Position numbers and translations under genes: made by a program. A model generated the notes under the pieces. That model made no database searches. It saw only the letters and a program-made list of their open reading frames with translations, and was not told where the DNA came from. A DNA stretch of 6,254 nucleotides from Crocinitomicaceae bacterium (GTDB lineage Bacteria > Bacteroidota > Bacteroidia > Flavobacteriales_D > Sanyastnellaceae): NCBI GenBank assembly GCA_020848015.1, contig JADLBA010000203.1:1-6254 (forward strand), written 5' to 3'. Positions within the stretch are counted from its first letter, which is position 1; the number at the start of each line of letters is the position of its first letter. Shown here piece after piece: positions 1 through 6,144 of this stretch.

Positions 1-724
1 TTCAAAAGGTATTCGATGCCTTATTGAAGCGGAAAAGGAACTCGGCGATGTAGTGGTTGTAGCGCCCGATAAACCCCAGAGTGGCATGGGACACGCCGTT
101 ACCATCAGCGGAATTCTCCGGCTGAATAAGGTGGAATTGATGCCTGGAGTAAGCGCCTATTCTTGTAACGGTACGCCGGTTGATTGTGTGAAACTCGCCA
201 TATACAGGGTGTTGGATCGCAGACCGGATCTGTTGGTGAGTGGGATCAACCACGGTGCCAACTCATCTATCAACGTCATCTATTCTGGAACCATGTCTGC
301 CGCCGTAGAAGGAGCTCTCGAAAACATTTCTTCGATAGGATTTTCATTGTTGGAATTTTCTGCAGATGCAGATTTTCGCGCTTCTGCTTCTGTGGCCAAA
401 AAAATTGCACAGCAGGTATTGAGTGAAGGTGGTTTGCCCGAAGGTATCTGCCTCAATGTGAATGTTCCCAAAGGTGCGCCCGAAGAGATTAAAGGCATCA
501 GGATTTGCAGACAAGCCAAAGCCTGCTGGGATAATACTTTCGATCAACGTGCTGACCCTTCGGGAAAAAATTACTTTTGGCTGACCGGTGAATTCAAAAA
601 TTTTGACAAAGGGGAAGATACCGATGAATTTGCACTGCGCCACAATTTTGTTTCTGTAGTACCCGTTCAGTATGACCTCACTGCCTATCATGCCTTTTCG
701 CATCTTCAACAATGGGAGCTATGA
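1..724 (+). CDS. surE: 5'/3'-nucleotidase SurE, 5' end cut by the window edge
   Basis: SurE is a metal-dependent phosphatase that removes phosphate from nucleoside 5'- and 3'-monophosphates in the cytoplasm. The first complete codon is at 2, and 240 residues are visible. The frame opens with SKGIRCLIEAEKEL, which in the family follows the N-terminal NDDG metal-binding motif, so roughly 13-18 residues probably lie off the left edge. Family landmarks are present: APDKPQSGMGHA (the Ser at visible residue 27 matches the metal-binding Ser), VSGINHGANSS (with the conserved Asn), SGTMSAAVEGAL, LNVNVP, and a C-terminal stretch with GEFKNFDKGEDTDEFAL and VSVVPVQYDLTAY typical of Bacteroidota SurE. The GTG at 53 lies inside the conserved core and is not the start. 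The TGA (722-724) overlaps the next gene's ATG at 721, suggesting translational coupling. Only the missing N-terminus is uncertain. Confidence 0.96.
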   Translation, partial: SKGIRCLIEAEKELGDVVVVAPDKPQSGMGHAVTISGILRLNKVELMPGVSAYSCNGTPVDCVKLAIYRVLDRRPDLLVSGINHGANSSINVIYSGTMSAAVEGALENISSIGFSLLEFSADADFRASASVAKKIAQQVLSEGGLPEGICLNVNVPKGAPEEIKGIRICRQAKACWDNTFDQRADPSGKNYFWLTGEFKNFDKGEDTDEFALRHNFVSVVPVQYDLTAYHAFSHLQQWEL

Positions 725-1020
725 CAAAAGACAGGCTGGATAAATTCTGGATAGGTCTCATCGTTGGTGTATTGGGTGCATTGCTCGGCTACTTCGCTTT
801 TGCGGCTTTTTGGGCACTGTACAACGATACAAGCATTGTCTTTTTTACCCGCGAAATATTTTTGGGATCAGGAATCTTTCAAGATAAAATAGTTACTATC
901 TCCATTTTACTCGATGTTGTACTGTTCTATTTCTTTCTTCGCGCTAACTGGTACAACCTCTGCAAAGGAATATTGGCAGTGGTGATCTGCAGTGTTCCTG
1001 TAGCCGTCTATTTGTACTGA
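721..1020 (+). CDS. small three-helix inner-membrane protein between surE and lpxB, function unknown
   Basis: This encodes 99 residues if it starts at the ATG at 721, which overlaps the surE stop as ATGA. An in-frame ATG at 712 lies inside surE and would add three residues. I prefer 721 because four-base overlaps are the usual arrangement in coupled genes. Three hydrophobic segments are visible, at about residues 10-33, 56-73 and 81-98, with short charged loops and no signal-peptidase site, so it should be a polytopic inner-membrane protein. No catalytic motif is visible. From memory, small membrane proteins with a similar central part (a K-I-x-T-I-like second helix, then a short N/R-containing loop before a G-I-L third helix) sit between surE and lpxB in other Bacteroidota. 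That is recollection, not a search result. A link to lipid A or envelope lipid metabolism is inferred from position only. Confidence 0.85.
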   Translation: MTKDRLDKFWIGLIVGVLGALLGYFAFAAFWALYNDTSIVFFTREIFLGSGIFQDKIVTISILLDVVLFYFFLRANWYNLCKGILAVVICSVPVAVYLY

Positions 1021-1040
1021 TCTCATAAGTAACAAGCCCC

Positions 1041-1048
1041 TACATTTG
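1041..1048 (+). promoter_or_regulatory. Bacteroidota-type -7 box just before lpxB
   Basis: TACATTTG matches the Bacteroidota primary-sigma -7 consensus TAnnTTTG exactly and ends five bases before the lpxB ATG. A TTTG at 1011-1014 could be the upstream element, but its 26-base spacer is longer than usual. A start site at the normal distance from the -7 box would fall at or next to the ATG, giving an almost leaderless mRNA. lpxB may also be read through from surE, so this would be an internal operon promoter. No start-site data are available. Confidence 0.5.
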
Positions 1049-1053
1049 CCGAT

Positions 1054-2175
1054 ATGAAAATATACATCATCGCCGGCGAAGCCTCCGGCGATCTGCACGG
1101 ATCCAACTTGGTGCGCGAACTGAAACACCAATCGCCGGGAGTGCAGTTGCGATGCTGGGGCGGAGATCTGATGCGCACCGCCGGGGCTGAGGTTGTAAAG
1201 CACTACCGCGATCTCGCATTCATGGGTTTTATTGAAGTGCTACTGAATTTGAGAACCATTTTGGGCAACCTGAAGTTTTGCAAAGTTGACATTGAACAAT
1301 ACCAGCCCGATGCACTTATGCTGATTGACTATCCTGGATTCAACCTTCACATTGCTCAATGGGCAAAATCAAAAGGTATTCCCGTTTACTATTATATATC
1401 TCCTCAGATTTGGGCATGGAAGCAGGGGCGGATAAAAATCATCCGGAAATGTGTGAAAGAAATGTTTGTCGTGCTTCCTTTTGAAAAGGACTACTATAAA
1501 AAGGCAGGTATAGATGTCCACTTTGTCGGGCACCCTCTCCTCGACGCTATTAACCCTAAAGAAAGAAGTGAAGCCGAATTTATCGAGTTTTGCAAAGCTC
1601 ACGAACTTTCAGGTCAGCCGATCATCAGCCTATTACCTGGCAGCAGGAAACAAGAGATAAAAACGATGTTGCCGGTTATGCTCGAAGCAGCAAAAAATTT
1701 CCCCGGATACCAGTTTGTTGTGGCCGGTGCGCCAGGACAAACAGCAGATTTTTATCGTCAGATCATCGGCCATCTTTCTGTTCCATTAGTATTTGGAAAG
1801 ACGTATGAACTTTTCCGGCTATCGAGCGCCGGTCTGGTTACCAGTGGTACCGCCACACTTGAAGCAGGTATCTTCAAAATGCCTCAAGTTGTCTGCTATA
1901 AAGGGAATGCGATCTCATACCTCATTGCAAGGCAATTAGTCAAAGTAAAATTCATTTCGTTAGTCAACCTTATCCTGAACCGCAAAGCGGTAACCGAACT
2001 TATTCAGCATGACTTTAACGCTTCATCGCTATCCACCGAATTGCACCGGTTGCTCAACGATCCCCTCTGCAGGGAGCAAATGCTCAGCGATTACAATGCA
2101 CTCCATAATCTGCTCGGTGGCCCCGGTGCTTCGCGTATTACTGCAAATCTCATGTTGAAAAGTATTGAATCATAG
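1054..2175 (+). CDS. lpxB: lipid-A-disaccharide synthase LpxB
   Basis: LpxB is a GT-B fold, family 19 glycosyltransferase. It joins UDP-2,3-diacylglucosamine to lipid X to make the lipid A disaccharide at the cytoplasmic face of the inner membrane. The 373 residues match the family's usual length (about 380). Visible motifs in order: AGEASGDLHG (residues 7-16), CWGGDLMRTAGAE (34-46), IDYPGFN (91-97, with Asp92 at the site of the proposed catalytic Asp), YYISPQIWAWKQGR (113-126), VGHPLLDA (158-165), LLPGSRKQEI (193-202), the nucleotide-sugar-binding SGTATLEAG (264-272) and NLILNRKAVTELIQ (305-318). All regions needed for activity appear intact. The ATG at 1054 begins the conserved MKIYIIAGEASGD sequence, so the start is secure. 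The gene implies a lipid A-containing outer membrane. It lies 33 bases after the small membrane-protein gene and is probably co-transcribed with surE. Confidence 0.98.
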   Translation: MKIYIIAGEASGDLHGSNLVRELKHQSPGVQLRCWGGDLMRTAGAEVVKHYRDLAFMGFIEVLLNLRTILGNLKFCKVDIEQYQPDALMLIDYPGFNLHIAQWAKSKGIPVYYYISPQIWAWKQGRIKIIRKCVKEMFVVLPFEKDYYKKAGIDVHFVGHPLLDAINPKERSEAEFIEFCKAHELSGQPIISLLPGSRKQEIKTMLPVMLEAAKNFPGYQFVVAGAPGQTADFYRQIIGHLSVPLVFGKTYELFRLSSAGLVTSGTATLEAGIFKMPQVVCYKGNAISYLIARQLVKVKFISLVNLILNRKAVTELIQHDFNASSLSTELHRLLNDPLCREQMLSDYNALHNLLGGPGASRITANLMLKSIES

Positions 2176-2189
2176 CAAAATGACGTAAC

Positions 2190-2211
2190 GAACCGAAAGT
2201 ATTTTCGTTTC
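2190..2211 (+). promoter_or_regulatory. imperfect inverted repeat with possible -7 box before the SpoIID-like gene
   Basis: The 42 bases between lpxB and the next start contain an inverted repeat. GAA-C-CGAAA pairs with TTTCG-T-TTC around a GTAT loop, with eight of nine pairs matching. Inside it, TATTTTCG (2200-2207) differs by one base from TAnnTTTG, and a short palindrome CAACGTTG (2211-2218) follows at the GTG start. It could be an operator over a weak promoter or an RNA hairpin near the start codon. The stem is short and no T-run follows, so it is a poor terminator. Confidence 0.3.
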
Positions 2212-2217
2212 AACGTT

Positions 2218-3369
2218 GTGCGCTACCAGATTTTTATATTCTGCCTTCTTTTTTCACTGGTATCATTTGCCGGTGACAAAGTAAAGATCGGCATTTTTAC
2301 CGGTGCTAATCACACAAAGGTCAATATAACCGTTACCGGCATTTATGCGCTGATTGGCGATGGTGGAGTGCTTGCTACGCTTTCAAAAGACGATAAAAAT
2401 ATTCAACTCGATGCGGCAGCCGATGGTGTCAATGCAACTCTCGATGGCCGGTTTTTAGGCCGGTTCAAGCGAGTAATGTTTCAACATTATGGAGCAGCAG
2501 AATTCAAGGTTTATCCCGCAGCAGGAAAAGCCAACAGCTATATTTTCCCAGAGGATCTGATAGTAACGTCAGTTCTCAACAGGCTTCAATTGGTCAATAG
2601 CCTCGACATTGAAAGCTATGTGCCCGGCGTAGTCGAGGCGGAAGGTGGGAAAGGGCACTTAGAGGAATACTACAAAGTTCAGTCTGTGATCAGCCGCACT
2701 TACGCGCTCAATAATCTTCGCCGACACGAAGCGGAAGGTTTTCATCTGTGCGATGGTACTCATTGCCAAGTCTATCACGGGCGCTCCAGGTTTGAACCGC
2801 TGATTGCGGCGGCTGCTGCCAAAACCAACGGCATTGTAATCGTGGACGACAACATAGACCTTATTACTGCTGCTTTCCACAGCAATTGTGGCGGGCATAC
2901 GATCAATGCGGAGGATGTGTGGTCCAAACCTCTGTCATACTGTGTGGGGCGGGCAGATACATTTTGCCTGTTAATGCCGCATAGCAATTGGGAAAAGTCA
3001 ATTCCACGAAGTCAATGGACAGATTATCTTGAATCAAAAAGATATCCGGTTTCCGATAGTACTACCGCCAATGCACTTGCCTACTTTCCATCTGAAAAAC
3101 AGATCTTTTTTGTTGACAGCACTTTTAAAATTCCGCTGCGAGTAATCCGCTCTGACCTCAAGTTGCGCTCAACTTTTTTTACAGTGCATCAACAGGGAGA
3201 CCAGGTAACCTTCATCGGACAAGGGTTTGGTCACGGCGTTGGGCTATGTCAGGAAGGTGCTATGCGAATGGCTCAGTTAGGGTATGCATACGATGAGATC
3301 ATTCACTATTATTACAAAAACGTTCATCTCGTACCAAAGCATCTGATCTGGTTCTTCAAATTTGATTAG
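2218..3369 (+). CDS. secreted SpoIID/LytB-family lytic transglycosylase
   Basis: SpoIID-type enzymes cut peptidoglycan glycan strands that have lost their stem peptides. This 383-residue protein starts with a signal peptide (about residues 1-18, cleavage near SFA-GD) and should act in the periplasm or at the outer membrane. A divergent beta-rich N-terminal part (20-110) precedes the SpoIID domain (about 120-370). That domain shows SLDIESYVPGVVEAE, with Glu142 in the position of the catalytic Glu of GVVxxE, then KVQSVISRTYAL (153-164), CDGTHCQVYHG (178-188), FHSNCGGHT (220-228) and GQGFGHGVGLCQEGAM (334-349). His182, Cys178 and Cys183 could bind a metal, as reported for a clostridial SpoIID, but the spacing is not identical. 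No in-frame ATG exists between the lpxB stop and the conserved region, so GTG at 2218 is the most credible start: it gives a complete signal peptide. Sporulation is not implied, because non-sporulating bacteria carry this family. Confidence 0.9.
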   Translation: MRYQIFIFCLLFSLVSFAGDKVKIGIFTGANHTKVNITVTGIYALIGDGGVLATLSKDDKNIQLDAAADGVNATLDGRFLGRFKRVMFQHYGAAEFKVYPAAGKANSYIFPEDLIVTSVLNRLQLVNSLDIESYVPGVVEAEGGKGHLEEYYKVQSVISRTYALNNLRRHEAEGFHLCDGTHCQVYHGRSRFEPLIAAAAAKTNGIVIVDDNIDLITAAFHSNCGGHTINAEDVWSKPLSYCVGRADTFCLLMPHSNWEKSIPRSQWTDYLESKRYPVSDSTTANALAYFPSEKQIFFVDSTFKIPLRVIRSDLKLRSTFFTVHQQGDQVTFIGQGFGHGVGLCQEGAMRMAQLGYAYDEIIHYYYKNVHLVPKHLIWFFKFD

Positions 3370-3425
3370 TGCTTTTTTAAGATAAAACATATTCCATGGC
3401 TATCTTTTGGTGCATCATTAGCCGA

Positions 3426-3455
3426 CCTTAACAGACTTTGACTTCCTTTAACAGG
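3426..3455 (+). promoter_or_regulatory. three 10-base phased CyTTrAC repeats upstream of the PDZ gene
   Basis: Three consecutive ten-base units, CCTTAACAGA, CTTTGACTTC and CTTTAACAGG, share C-y-T-T-r-A-C at an exact ten-base period, placing each copy on the same face of the helix. The outer copies share TTAACAG. The block ends 50 bases before the ATG at 3506 and just upstream of a weak -7-like sequence, where an activator or repressor would sit. The rest of the 3370-3505 gap is AT-rich with no gene. The binding factor is unknown. Confidence 0.4.
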
Positions 3456-3475
3456 CAATGAAAGAATGATTTGAC

Positions 3476-3483
3476 TATTTTAG
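3476..3483 (+). promoter_or_regulatory. possible -7 box for the PDZ/T9SS gene
   Basis: TATTTTAG has one mismatch to the Bacteroidota -7 consensus TAnnTTTG and lies 22 bases before the ATG. That would give a short leader of roughly 15-18 bases. No TTTG sits at a normal spacing upstream (the nearest good one, at 3437-3440, is 35 bases away). If this is the promoter, it may need help from a factor bound at the phased repeats just upstream. Confidence 0.3.
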
Positions 3484-3505
3484 CTAAGTCAATTAAGAAA
3501 CCAAT

Positions 3506-5182
3506 ATGCAACAAGCACGTTTTTTTCTGGCAGCGATGACTCTTGTGGCTGTATCTACTGCATTTTCTCAAGAAACAGCCCGTATTCAAATCAAGAAAGA
3601 ACAAAACGGTAAAGTTACCGAAGAAACCCGTACCATCGAGATAGCAGAAGGGCAGGATATACAGACGGTTCTGAAGGATATGGGGGTGCTGGATGAATTC
3701 GGACAACTAAAAAGCGGGCAGCAGTTTACGATCAATATTGAAAAAAAAGGAGTCGGAGGAGATGACCGCAACCTGCAGCTTTATTATTCCCCAAGCCTCT
3801 CACTTCCCCCGATGGCAGTACTGCCGGAATGCTCTCCGGCTACTCCCCAAGAGCCGAAAGCCTTTCTCGGAGTAATGCTCAGGAATAATATTGATGCGTG
3901 GAATAATGCTTCACCCGCTTCAAAAAATAAAATAACAGGCGGAGTAATGATTACGGAGATCATTGACGACACACCTGCAGAAAAAGCGGGGCTCAACGAA
4001 GGAGACGTGGTTACTGCCATTGACGGAAAGGCGACCAACCGAGTAGAAGAACTAGTAGATTACATCCAGTCAAAAAAGCCGGGTGATACCGTAAAGGTGG
4101 ATTATGTGCGGAACGGAAAAAAGAAGAATATACGAATCAAACTTGGCGAGAAAAATACCACTCCCTCTGGCTATCCCTATTACTATGGATATCCCGAACC
4201 TGAATCGCCAATGTGGCAATCGGATAGCTTTAATTTCCGTTTCAACCCCGACTCCATCACTATTATTTGTCCCGACAAAAGGATGAAATGTGATTCGATG
4301 AAAATATGCCAGCCCTTTAGTTGGAACCGCGATGGATTCAGCCTTTCCGAAACTGCCTTCCTCGGAATTACACCGGGAAAAGAATCAGGTGAAGATGGAG
4401 TCGTGATCGGATCGGTGGTTGAGCGCTCGGCTGCCGAAGAAATGGGACTTCGCCAAGGAGATATTATTCTTTCATTTAATGGAAATACGGTCAACAGTTT
4501 TGAAGATATTTCTCAACAGGTGGGAGCCGCCCAACCAGGCGATGATGTAGCGCTGGTTATCCGTCGGGAGGGCCGAGAAAAACAAATCAGCGGCAAGCTC
4601 GGAAAAAGAGCGGTGAGCGATAAAGACGGGATGCGTATTTTCCACGACTTTAAAGGAATGGATGAAAATGGAAACTACCTGTATGATTATGAGTTTGACA
4701 TGGATCAGAACGACATAGAGCAGCAGATGGAGGAGTTGTTGCAAATGCTCGACAATCAACAAGACAGGATCAGTGAAGAAAGAGAGCGGCTGAACGATGA
4801 GTTGCTAAAACTGCGTGAAAACAAAGAGACCCTTTCACTGAGTATTGAAATAGATGAAATCACAAAGGAAGAAGCCGAAATAGTCAATCAGAAAGCATCC
4901 CCAAAACTCGAAACCGGCAATTCCCTGTCTCTTGAAAAGATTGTCTTTTTTCCAAATCCTAATGAAGGCATCATCAACCTGAGTTTTACTTCCCCAGAAA
5001 AAGGGAATTTATCTGTGGTGCTTTTCGACTCGACCGGTGCTAAGGTTTATTATGAAAGCATCTCTTCTTTTAGCGGAAGCTATTCAAACACTATTGATAT
5101 TTCTCATCAGCCCAATGGCTCCTATTATTTGCAACTTTCTGTCAATGGTAAAACCTACTCGAGGAAAGTAATCAAGGGGTAA
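3506..5182 (+). CDS. secreted double-PDZ protein with coiled coil and T9SS type A sorting domain
   Basis: This 558-residue exported protein has a signal peptide (1-21, cleavage near AFS-QE), then a small beta-type region (24-80, containing a V-T-E-E-T-R-T-I-E-I run). PDZ1 spans about 119-214 (FLGVML start, GLNEGDVVTAIDG at 162-174). A Tyr/Pro-rich linker (221-236) follows, then a segment with Cys255, Cys262 and Cys268. PDZ2 spans about 284-366 (FLGIT, GLRQGDIILSFNG at 314-326). A charged acidic stretch follows and then a predicted coiled coil (about 401-445). The C-terminus (about 476-558) is a T9SS type A sorting domain, with FFPNPNEG at 481-488, a G-x-Y-Y-L-x-L strand and a final K-V-I-K-G. 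No trypsin-like His-Asp-Ser protease domain is present, so it is not an HtrA protease despite its PDZ pair. It likely binds peptides or protein tails at the cell surface; its partner is unknown. It seems to be transcribed alone and ends at a strong hairpin. Confidence 0.9.
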   Translation: MQQARFFLAAMTLVAVSTAFSQETARIQIKKEQNGKVTEETRTIEIAEGQDIQTVLKDMGVLDEFGQLKSGQQFTINIEKKGVGGDDRNLQLYYSPSLSLPPMAVLPECSPATPQEPKAFLGVMLRNNIDAWNNASPASKNKITGGVMITEIIDDTPAEKAGLNEGDVVTAIDGKATNRVEELVDYIQSKKPGDTVKVDYVRNGKKKNIRIKLGEKNTTPSGYPYYYGYPEPESPMWQSDSFNFRFNPDSITIICPDKRMKCDSMKICQPFSWNRDGFSLSETAFLGITPGKESGEDGVVIGSVVERSAAEEMGLRQGDIILSFNGNTVNSFEDISQQVGAAQPGDDVALVIRREGREKQISGKLGKRAVSDKDGMRIFHDFKGMDENGNYLYDYEFDMDQNDIEQQMEELLQMLDNQQDRISEERERLNDELLKLRENKETLSLSIEIDEITKEEAEIVNQKASPKLETGNSLSLEKIVFFPNPNEGIINLSFTSPEKGNLSVVLFDSTGAKVYYESISSFSGSYSNTIDISHQPNGSYYLQLSVNGKTYSRKVIKG

Positions 5183-5196
5183 GAAATTTTTCTCAG

Positions 5197-5225
5197 AAAA
5201 AAAGCGGGATTTGCCCGCTTTTTTT
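5197..5225. terminator. bidirectional intrinsic terminator between converging genes
   Basis: The arms AAAAAAAGCGGG (5197-5208) and CCCGCTTTTTTT (5214-5225) are perfectly complementary around an ATTTG loop. The GC core is flanked by A-runs on the left and T-runs on the right, so the RNA from either strand forms a stem followed by U residues. It starts 14 bases after the PDZ gene stop and lies 34 bases beyond the stop of the minus-strand glycine-rich gene, so it can end both transcripts. Confidence 0.92.
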
Positions 5226-5259
5226 GTCTGTATTTCTCTGACAAGACTGCCGGTATTTG

Positions 5260-6144
5260 TTACCAAAAAATAACTACTTTACCCGAACCACCATTGCCGC
5301 CGGCAGTCAATGGGGCTGAACCACCACCACCACCGCCGCCGGAGTTGGCCTCTCCATTATCACCAGAATCTATATTACCATAATATCCATCATAACTTCC
5401 GCCGTTTCCACCACCAATACCACCACCCCCACCACCACCGGCGTATGTTCCCGGACTTCCGCCGCCATTTGTTCCCGGAGTTCCGCTAATAGTGCTTGTT
5501 CCACCAGATCCACCGTTTCCAAGGGTAGTATTCACGGTGCCTCCATATCCCCAGCCACCTTTTCCTCCGGAACCCACGCCGGGCATATATCCAGCAGCTC
5601 CACCCGCACCACCACTTGCTCCAATATTGACACCAGGCCCGGTAACACTGCTTGTACTACCAGCCGCACCAGGATTATTGCCCCCGGAAGCCCCTCCACT
5701 TCCTCCAATACCAATGGTTACGGTATATGAGTTGCTTTCGGTGACCTCAAAAATATTTTCTGCATAACCACCGCCGCCACCACCGCCACCGTTCGGGCGA
5801 TTTGCGCTACCCCCATTATGACCGGCACCACCACCACCACCGCCTCCCCACACTTGTATTTTGACAAGAGAAACTCCGGCAGGAACAGTAAAGATTCCAT
5901 CCGAGTTGAAAACCTGCGATTTCGTCCAGGGAATGGAGCCCCCGCCACCCGCAGCGACTGCGGCATCTACATAGGCCTTGTTTGCGGCATCGAGATCATT
6001 GACCGGCGCTTCGAGATTAGTAATATATCTCTCCCCGCTGGCACCTGTAAGTTGAAGGGGCTTGTCAATTTCTACTTGCGCCAAAAGTTGCCGAGTGAGA
6101 GATAATGACAATAGAATAGCAAAAAAATAGTAAAGTGTTCTCAT
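5260..6144 (-). CDS. secreted glycine-rich protein resembling phage tail-fibre/adhesin modules
   Basis: This 294-residue protein has a signal peptide (1-22, cleavage near LLA-Q). Residues 40-65 contain ITNLEAPVNDLDAANKAYVD, close to the D-A-x-N-K-x-Y-V-D motif that recurs in phage tail and head fibres. Residues 83-99 read as G-I-F-T-V-P-A-G-V then K-I-Q-V-W, the strand that opens glycine-rich domains in many tail-fibre proteins. From 100 to 288 about 83 residues are glycine by hand count (some 44%), with pure runs of 7, 8, 7 and 7. An interruption at 127-146 (YAENIFEV, then SYTVTIGIG) looks like further beta strands, and the C-terminus ends in K-V-V-I-F-W. No T9SS sorting domain, lipobox or membrane anchor is visible, so its route past the outer membrane is unclear. 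It could be a surface adhesin, matrix protein or polyglycine-helix sandwich; none of these is shown. Strong glycine bias makes homology searches unreliable. Confidence 0.85.
   Translation of the reverse strand: MRTLYYFFAILLSLSLTRQLLAQVEIDKPLQLTGASGERYITNLEAPVNDLDAANKAYVDAAVAAGGGGSIPWTKSQVFNSDGIFTVPAGVSLVKIQVWGGGGGGGAGHNGGSANRPNGGGGGGGGYAENIFEVTESNSYTVTIGIGGSGGASGGNNPGAAGSTSSVTGPGVNIGASGGAGGAAGYMPGVGSGGKGGWGYGGTVNTTLGNGGSGGTSTISGTPGTNGGGSPGTYAGGGGGGGIGGGNGGSYDGYYGNIDSGDNGEANSGGGGGGGSAPLTAGGNGGSGKVVIFW
5320..5847 (-). repeat. four interrupted GGN trinucleotide tracts coding polyglycine
   Basis: Glycine runs are coded by short GGT/GGC tracts at 5320-5340 (seven codons, five of them GGT in a row), 5419-5439 (seven, one GGG among GGT), 5767-5790 (eight, mixed) and 5827-5847 (seven). 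As three-base units, any slippage would change the length of the glycine run without breaking the frame. The mixing of GGT, GGC and GGG should reduce slippage. The plus strand shows these as CCA/CCG runs. Confidence 0.7.

Noticed and set aside
3379..3406. Hairpin AAGATA...TATCTT after the SpoIID-like gene as a terminator
   Set aside because: Six AT-rich pairs with a 16-base loop and only a short T-run after it are too weak. The inner CCATGG palindrome does not rescue it.
3471..3476. TTGACT as a sigma-70 -35 box
   Set aside because: The phylum's primary sigma factor does not use the E. coli consensus, and no matching -10 lies at a proper distance before the start codon.
4183..4494. Minus-strand open frame of 103 codons inside the PDZ gene
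   Set aside because: It lies wholly opposite a well-supported coding region with clear PDZ motifs and has no recognisable features. The same applies to the other opposite-strand frames within surE, lpxB and the SpoIID-like gene.
3506..5182. HtrA/DegP serine protease
   Set aside because: The two PDZ domains suggested it, but no trypsin-like domain or catalytic GNSGG-type motif exists anywhere in the protein.
5492..5767. Proline-rich plus-strand open frame of 91 codons opposite the glycine-rich gene
   Set aside because: Glycine codons GGN read as CCN proline on the other strand, so the frame is a by-product of the glycine bias. It has no signal peptide or credible start context.
5281..5850. 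CRISPR-like or satellite repeat array
   Set aside because: The repeated CCACC-type motifs are short, irregularly spaced and fully explained by glycine codons on the minus strand.
5260..6144. Collagen-like or PE_PGRS-type protein
   Set aside because: There is no regular G-x-y triplet period, so collagen does not fit. No PE domain is present and the organism type is wrong for PE_PGRS.
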